Source of the DNA: JBQTIM01 sp052388135
GTDB taxonomy: Bacteria; Elusimicrobiota; Elusimicrobia; FEN-1173
Assembly (NCBI GenBank): GCA_052388135.1
Contig: JBQTIM010000069.1
Span: 1 to 64,000, forward strand
Direction of reading: 5' to 3'
DNA length: 64,000 nt
Below the pieces are notes generated by a model. It did not search any database and was not told the origin of the DNA. It was given only the letters and a program-made list of their open reading frames with translations. Of the stretch, positions 59,624-64,000 are shown piece after piece. The stretch's first letter is position 1, and each line of letters starts with the position of its first letter. The position numbers and the translations under genes were made by a program.

Positions 59624-61321
59624 ATGAAAAAGAGCTTAACGCTTGTCGCGCTGGGGTTCTTCTTGGCCGCGCCGTCCCTCCGGGCGGCGGAGTTGAAATC
59701 CGTGAGGGGCTCAGCGCAGGTGCAGCGCGCCGGCGCCCAATCCTGGGCGGCCGCCAAGTCCGGTTCCCGCGTGAAAGACGGCGACACCGTCAAGACCGGC
59801 CCCGGCTCCCAGACCGACATCCTGCTTCCCCAGGGCCACCGCCTTCTGGTGCGCGAGCGCACCACTTTAAAAATAGATTCCTCCAACCCCGACGACATGC
59901 GTCTTTCCCTGGCCGCCGGCCGCGTGCGCGCCTTCGTCGCCAAACTCAGAAAGCGCAACAAATTCGAGATGCGCACCCCCGTGGCCGTGGCGTCGGTGCG
60001 CGGCACCGTTTTTGAGTTGGAGGTGGGGGAAGACCAGTCCTCGCGGCTGTCCGTCCTGGAAGGAAGCGTCAACTACCGCGACTTGGCCGGCCTGGGAAGC
60101 GACGTTTTGGTTCTTCAGGGCAACAGTGTGCTCATTGAGCCCGGCGCCGCGCCGCGCGCGCCCGAGCCGCTGCCCGCCGACATGAGCGAAGGTCTCATGC
60201 CCGACCGGGAAGACCTCCAGGCCCGGTTCGATCTCAAGGCCGAGGTCGCCCGCGAGACGGGCCTGCAGGCCTTCAAGGACTACTTCCAGACCGACGCCGC
60301 CCAGGAGATGAAGACCGCCCAATACCAGGAAGGCAAGACGCTCATCGACGCCTTCGGCCACCGCGTCCGCCTGGAGGAATACATCACCCGCCCCGCGCCC
60401 GAGCAATTTTCCTTCGTGGCCCTCAACACGCGCGAGGACCGCTTCGACTTCACCCGCTTCGACCTCTACGCCGCCAAGCCCCTGCCCGAGGACCTGGGCT
60501 CCGTCAACCTGTTTCGCCAGCCCGGCTCCGGCCCCATGGACAACTGGGCCGTCAAGACCCACCGCCTGTCCTCCAACGGCGGCGATTACTACCGCGAATG
60601 GCAGGACGGCGGCGCGCCCGTGCCAATGACGGGAACCGACGGGCCTTACAAGCAGGTGGTCTTCAACGACTGGTTCGTGGAGGTTCGTGGCGCCGGCAGC
60701 GAGCCCACGCTCCTTTCCCACTGGCAGCCCCACCCCGATTTCAAGAGCGGTCTCAATCCCGATGTGAACGCAACGCGCGACAAGAACGATAGGGATCTGG
60801 ACGGCAGCCAGGACATCCCCAGCGGCTACGAGGACTTTCTGTCCGGCGGTGCCGGCACCGTGGGCGACGACCGGCCCATAGACTTGGCTGGATTCAGCGC
60901 CGCCGACCGCCTGAAGGCCTTCGACATGCCCGCCGTGGCTTCCGCCTACGCCCTCAGCGAGGGCTACCGGCGCGAAAGCGTGGCTGTCTTGGACGGATTG
61001 ACGCTGGCGGAAATCAGGGCCCGCTTCCCGGACGGCAACGACCGGGTCCGCTTCATCCTCCACAGCACGGAGTTCGGCAACCAAAGCGTCTACAAGCGGG
61101 CCGAAGTTACCGGCGGCTCCGACATCACGGTGCGCAACAACACCTACTACATTTCCGACGAGGGCCGGCGCCTCAACGCCGGGCAGGCCTCGACCATCGG
61201 TTCGCGCCTGGACGGCTTGAACCTCCAGGACGTGTTCACCTCGCCCACTCTGATGGGCGGCCGCAAAATAGACGTCGTCATCAGCCCCGGCATTTTCCGC
61301 CGGGCCAACCTCCTCGACTAG
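59624..61321 (+). CDS. FecR-domain exported protein, paralogue 1
   Basis: The start ATG 59624 is followed by a signal peptide (MKKSLTLVALGFFLAAPSLR, cleavage near RAAE). Residues 25-150 form a FecR beta domain (SVRGSAQVQRAG, VKDGDTVKTGPGSQTDIL, RTPVAVASVRGTVFELEVGE). The remaining 400 residues form an unnamed region with FQTDAAQEM, LNTREDRFDFTRFDLYAAKP, MDNWAVKTHRLSSNGGDYYR and GTVGDDRPID, repeated closely in the next gene. FecR domains usually sense or assemble polymers at the envelope; no FecI-like sigma or anti-sigma features are seen, so signal transduction of that type is unlikely. The next gene begins three bases after its stop. Confidence 0.85.
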   Translation: MKKSLTLVALGFFLAAPSLRAAELKSVRGSAQVQRAGAQSWAAAKSGSRVKDGDTVKTGPGSQTDILLPQGHRLLVRERTTLKIDSSNPDDMRLSLAAGRVRAFVAKLRKRNKFEMRTPVAVASVRGTVFELEVGEDQSSRLSVLEGSVNYRDLAGLGSDVLVLQGNSVLIEPGAAPRAPEPLPADMSEGLMPDREDLQARFDLKAEVARETGLQAFKDYFQTDAAQEMKTAQYQEGKTLIDAFGHRVRLEEYITRPAPEQFSFVALNTREDRFDFTRFDLYAAKPLPEDLGSVNLFRQPGSGPMDNWAVKTHRLSSNGGDYYREWQDGGAPVPMTGTDGPYKQVVFNDWFVEVRGAGSEPTLLSHWQPHPDFKSGLNPDVNATRDKNDRDLDGSQDIPSGYEDFLSGGAGTVGDDRPIDLAGFSAADRLKAFDMPAVASAYALSEGYRRESVAVLDGLTLAEIRARFPDGNDRVRFILHSTEFGNQSVYKRAEVTGGSDITVRNNTYYISDEGRRLNAGQASTIGSRLDGLNLQDVFTSPTLMGGRKIDVVISPGIFRRANLLD

Positions 61322-61324
61322 CTC

Positions 61325-63082
61325 GTGCGAGCGCCGGCCGCCCTCTTCCTGCTGGCCTTCGCGGCCGCGCCTCTGGCCGCCGCTCCGGCGGAACTGCGCT
61401 CCCTGCGCGGAACCGTTGAAATCCGCAAAGCCGGCTCCGGGGCGTGGGTGGCCGTCTCCTCCGGCGCCCGCGTGGGCAACGGCGATTCCCTCCGCACCGC
61501 CGAGAACGCCCGGGCCGAAATGGCCATGCCCCAGGGCCACCGGCTTACGCTCCGCCAAAAGACCACTCTCCGCATGGATTCCTCCGACCCGAAAGACACC
61601 CGGTTCAGCCTCACGGTGGGCCGCGTGCGCGCCTTCGTCGCCAAGCTCAAGAAGCGCGACAAATTTGAAATGCGCACCCCCGTGGCCGTGGCTTCCGTCC
61701 GCGGCACCGTGTTTGAAATGGACGTGAGGGAGGACTTCACGTCCCGCCTCTCGGTTTTGGAAGGGGACGTGGGTTACAAGGACCTGGCCGGACTGGCCGG
61801 CGAGTTCGTCGTTTCCGGAGGACAGAGCGTGGTGGTGGACGCGGGCGGCGTCGGCAAGCCCGAAACCGTCCCTCCGGATGTCCTCCTGGATAAGGAGCCC
61901 GGGGAGCCTGAGAAAATCCCCGAAGGCGAAAAACCCGGGGAAAAGAAGGAGGAAAAGAAAGAGGAGAAAGCGGAAGAAAAGAAAAAAGATCTCCGCGGCC
62001 GCCGGGATAAGGACGATCCCAAGGGCAAAATTTCCGCGCGCGAGGAGGCGCGGCAGGAATTCCGCGTTGAGATGGAGAAAGAGATCAGCCTGGACGCCTT
62101 CCGGGATTTCATTCAAACCGACGTCGCCCAGGAATTGCAGCAGAACGAATATCAGAAGGGGACCACGCTCATAGACGCCTTCGGCCGCCGCGTGCGCATG
62201 GAGGAATACATCACCCGCCCGGCCAAGAACCAGTATTCCTTCATCTCCCTCAACACCCGCGAAGACCGCTTCGACCGCACCCAGTTCGACGTCTACGCCC
62301 GCGACGCCCTCCCGGAGGATCTCAGCTCCGTCAATTTGTTCCGCCAGGAGAAACCCATGGACAACTGGGCCGAGAAAACCCATTACATCTCTTCCAATGA
62401 CAAGGGCGATTATTATCGGGAATGGCGCGACGGCGGCCAGCAGGTCTTTATGCAGGATAAGAACTTCCACCAGGTGGTCTTCGACCATTGGTATATAGAA
62501 GTGAAAGGCGATGGCGAGGCCGTCCTTCTTTCCCACTGGGTGCCCGACGCCAATTTCCGCAGAGGGACCTTCGACGCGACGCAGTCCCGCGACGAACAGG
62601 CGCTCAAGGACGACGGCCTCCTGGACATCCCCTCCGGCTACGACGAGTACGGCCATACGACCGGCACCGTGGGCGACGATCGCTACGTGGACGATTTCGA
62701 CAATAAAACGCGCATGGCCTATTTCACGGACAGCCGCGTCGCCGACAAATACCGGCTGAGCGAAGGCTATTCCCGTAAAAGCCGGCCGCTTTACGACGAC
62801 GTGTTCACCATGGATTCCGCCCAGCAGCAGAAGGCCGGCAAGTTCTCCCGCGAGGACACTTACTTCCACCCTGACAACAAGATATTCCTCCGCACGGACA
62901 CCTACACCCTCACCGACGAAGGCGGCCGTGTGCCGCTGGGCAAACTGCAGGAAACCGGTTTCGGGCCCGACGGGCTCAACGTGCAGAGGGTGTTCAGCTC
63001 CTCGCTCCTGCCCAAACGCAACATCGACGTGATTTTCGACAACGCCGTGCTTCTCAAGCAAGCCGGCCATCTGGAGAGATAA
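61325..63082 (+). CDS. FecR-domain exported protein, paralogue 2
   Basis: GTG 61325 follows the preceding stop by three bases, with a signal peptide (RAPAALFLLAFAAAPLAAAP). The FecR domain (LRSLRGTVEIRKAG, TPVAVASVRGTVFEMDVRED) and the 400-residue C-terminal region closely follow paralogue 1 (LNTREDRFDRTQFDVYARDA, MDNWAEKTHYISSNDKGDYY). It differs by a Lys/Glu-rich insert (about residues 190-240, KEEKKEEKAEEKKKD) between the two parts, possibly a flexible spacer. The pair arose by tandem duplication and may assemble together. The barrel gene starts 4 bases after its stop. Confidence 0.85.
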   Translation: MRAPAALFLLAFAAAPLAAAPAELRSLRGTVEIRKAGSGAWVAVSSGARVGNGDSLRTAENARAEMAMPQGHRLTLRQKTTLRMDSSDPKDTRFSLTVGRVRAFVAKLKKRDKFEMRTPVAVASVRGTVFEMDVREDFTSRLSVLEGDVGYKDLAGLAGEFVVSGGQSVVVDAGGVGKPETVPPDVLLDKEPGEPEKIPEGEKPGEKKEEKKEEKAEEKKKDLRGRRDKDDPKGKISAREEARQEFRVEMEKEISLDAFRDFIQTDVAQELQQNEYQKGTTLIDAFGRRVRMEEYITRPAKNQYSFISLNTREDRFDRTQFDVYARDALPEDLSSVNLFRQEKPMDNWAEKTHYISSNDKGDYYREWRDGGQQVFMQDKNFHQVVFDHWYIEVKGDGEAVLLSHWVPDANFRRGTFDATQSRDEQALKDDGLLDIPSGYDEYGHTTGTVGDDRYVDDFDNKTRMAYFTDSRVADKYRLSEGYSRKSRPLYDDVFTMDSAQQQKAGKFSREDTYFHPDNKIFLRTDTYTLTDEGGRVPLGKLQETGFGPDGLNVQRVFSSSLLPKRNIDVIFDNAVLLKQAGHLER

Positions 63083-63086
63083 AACC

Positions 63087-64000
63087 ATGAAAAAAACTTT
63101 CGTTGCCTTCGTCCTTTCGGCGTTCGCGGCGACCGGCGCGCGGGCCGAGGTGCAGTGGGCCCCGTTCCTGGACGCCGAGGTTTTCGGCGGCCGGTCCACC
63201 TTCTCCGGCGACGACGTCGACGGCCTGAACGGCTCCCTGCGCTTCGTCCCGGGCCTGCGCCTGTCGGAGAAGCTTTCTCTCCTGCCCGCGCTGGCCTTCG
63301 CCTACCGCAAGTCCCGCGACGTGCAGGAACTGGCCGGCGGCGGCTTCCTCACCCAACAGGCCCAGACGCGCTCGGCGTCCCTCAAGGGCATCCACGCCCT
63401 GGGCGATTCTTGGAAGGGCAAGGCCTACGTCTCCTACCGTCAGGAGCTCCTCAAGGAAACGTCCGACGAGGACTGGGGCGACGGACTCTTCGACCACGAC
63501 AAGACGGCCGTGGGACTGGAGGCCGAGCGCGAGGGGTCCCTCTGGAAAAGCCTCCGCTTCGGGCTCGACTATTACCAGACGCGCTTCCCCAATTTCCAGA
63601 CTCTCGCCAGCAAACAGCTGGGCTCGGAGATCAACGCCGGAACCGACGTTCTGGACTTCGATTCCGTGGACGGCTCCCTGGGCGCCGACCTTTCCCTGGG
63701 CCAGGGGTCTTTGCTCTCGAGTTACCTGCTGGTGTCCAATCGCGATTTTTCCGACCAAAAGATCGTGAGGCGGGACGGGACCTTCTCCGGCGATTTGCGC
63801 AACGACCTTTACTCCTATTTGTCGCTCGGTTGGCGGCGCCAGCTTCCCACGGTCTCCCTTTTCGGCATGGGCGTGGAAAGCCTGGCCGGCGTGGACGCTT
63901 CCTACGCCCGCCTGGATTCCAACCAGCACAGCTACGACGCCTCGCGCACCCGCTTCAACGAGAACTACTACGACTACGGCGAGATCGGCGGCGGGCCCCG
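63087..64000 (+). CDS. Putative outer-membrane beta-barrel protein (3' partial)
   Basis: ATG 63087 starts 4 bases after the FecR paralogue 2 stop, and the frame is open to the window end (304 codons). A signal peptide (MKKTFVAFVLSAFAATGARA) precedes a region of alternating hydrophobic/aromatic strands separated by charged turns: LLPALAFAYRKSRDV, WKGKAYVSYRQELL, GLEAEREGSLWKSLRFGLDY, SSYLLVSNRDF. This is the look of an outer-membrane barrel with an extended repeat of antiparallel strands. No specific family is recognised. Co-transcription with both FecR genes suggests a common envelope structure. Confidence 0.75.
   Translation, partial: MKKTFVAFVLSAFAATGARAEVQWAPFLDAEVFGGRSTFSGDDVDGLNGSLRFVPGLRLSEKLSLLPALAFAYRKSRDVQELAGGGFLTQQAQTRSASLKGIHALGDSWKGKAYVSYRQELLKETSDEDWGDGLFDHDKTAVGLEAEREGSLWKSLRFGLDYYQTRFPNFQTLASKQLGSEINAGTDVLDFDSVDGSLGADLSLGQGSLLSSYLLVSNRDFSDQKIVRRDGTFSGDLRNDLYSYLSLGWRRQLPTVSLFGMGVESLAGVDASYARLDSNQHSYDASRTRFNENYYDYGEIGGGP

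Overview
The window is GC-rich, densely packed bacterial DNA from a Gram-negative (diderm) organism: it encodes an Omp85/BamA-like barrel, an OmpA-type protein, two SurA-like foldases (one a lipoprotein), RseP and an outer-membrane barrel. Housekeeping genes look chromosomal (tyrS, mnmA, nifS/nifU, aspS, hisS, mfd, pdxA, rpsB-tsf-pyrH-frr-uppS-cdsA-dxr-rseP-proS). The mixture with giant YD-repeat proteins, CHASE2 kinases and FecR proteins would fit a lineage such as Elusimicrobiota, but no marker was searched and the phylum is a guess.

Region 1 (1-12.7 kb) is a polymorphic-toxin locus. A YD/Rhs protein carrying a lipase-like C-terminal module is followed by a second giant protein whose C-terminus resembles the anthrax edema factor/ExoY cyclase fold. 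Forward frame 1 is open across all 12.7 kb except for one TGA at 5314. Five smaller reading frames lie inside or across it in other phases: two paralogous secreted proteins, two related coiled-coil proteins and one CxxC protein. The paralogues in each pair are alike only in the embedded frame, so the embedded frames are the conserved ones there. I read this as a chain of effector/immunity-like cassettes.

Region 2 (12.7-16.6 kb) holds a DUF2079 membrane protein, a secreted tail-collar protein and an anchored hypothetical. Region 3 (16.6-25.4 kb, minus strand) is a probable operon hisS-aspS-rrf2-nifS-nifU-mnmA-thiO-tyrS linking Fe-S/sulfur supply to tRNA thiolation and charging. An IscR-like operator overlaps the rrf2 promoter. 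Region 4 (25.5-34.1 kb) has a cNMP-patatin fusion, a RecB/Cas4-like nuclease, TldD, an orphan histidine kinase, a small zinc-ribbon protein, a DUF1805 protein and an RlmD-like rRNA methyltransferase.

Region 5 (34.1-34.9 kb) is an AT-rich island. It contains a structured repeat whose hairpins are conserved by compensatory changes relative to a second copy inside the giant toxin ORF at 9.26 kb. Region 6 (34.9-44.6 kb) carries mfd, two SurA-like genes, pdxA, an OmpA gene and a divergent Omp85 gene. Region 7 (44.6-54.1 kb) is the translation/isoprenoid/envelope cluster rpsB to proS, with an attenuator-like leader before rpsB. Region 8 (54.1-64 kb) combines a candidate small RNA, a cNMP-binding protein, a CHASE2 Ser/Thr kinase, a PP2C phosphatase, an FHA protein, two tandem FecR paralogues and a truncated outer-membrane barrel. 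This suggests a phospho-signalling system tied to an envelope assembly.

Several promoters with 17-nt spacers can be read directly. Three of them place transcription starts within about 3 nt of the start codon, suggesting leaderless mRNAs.
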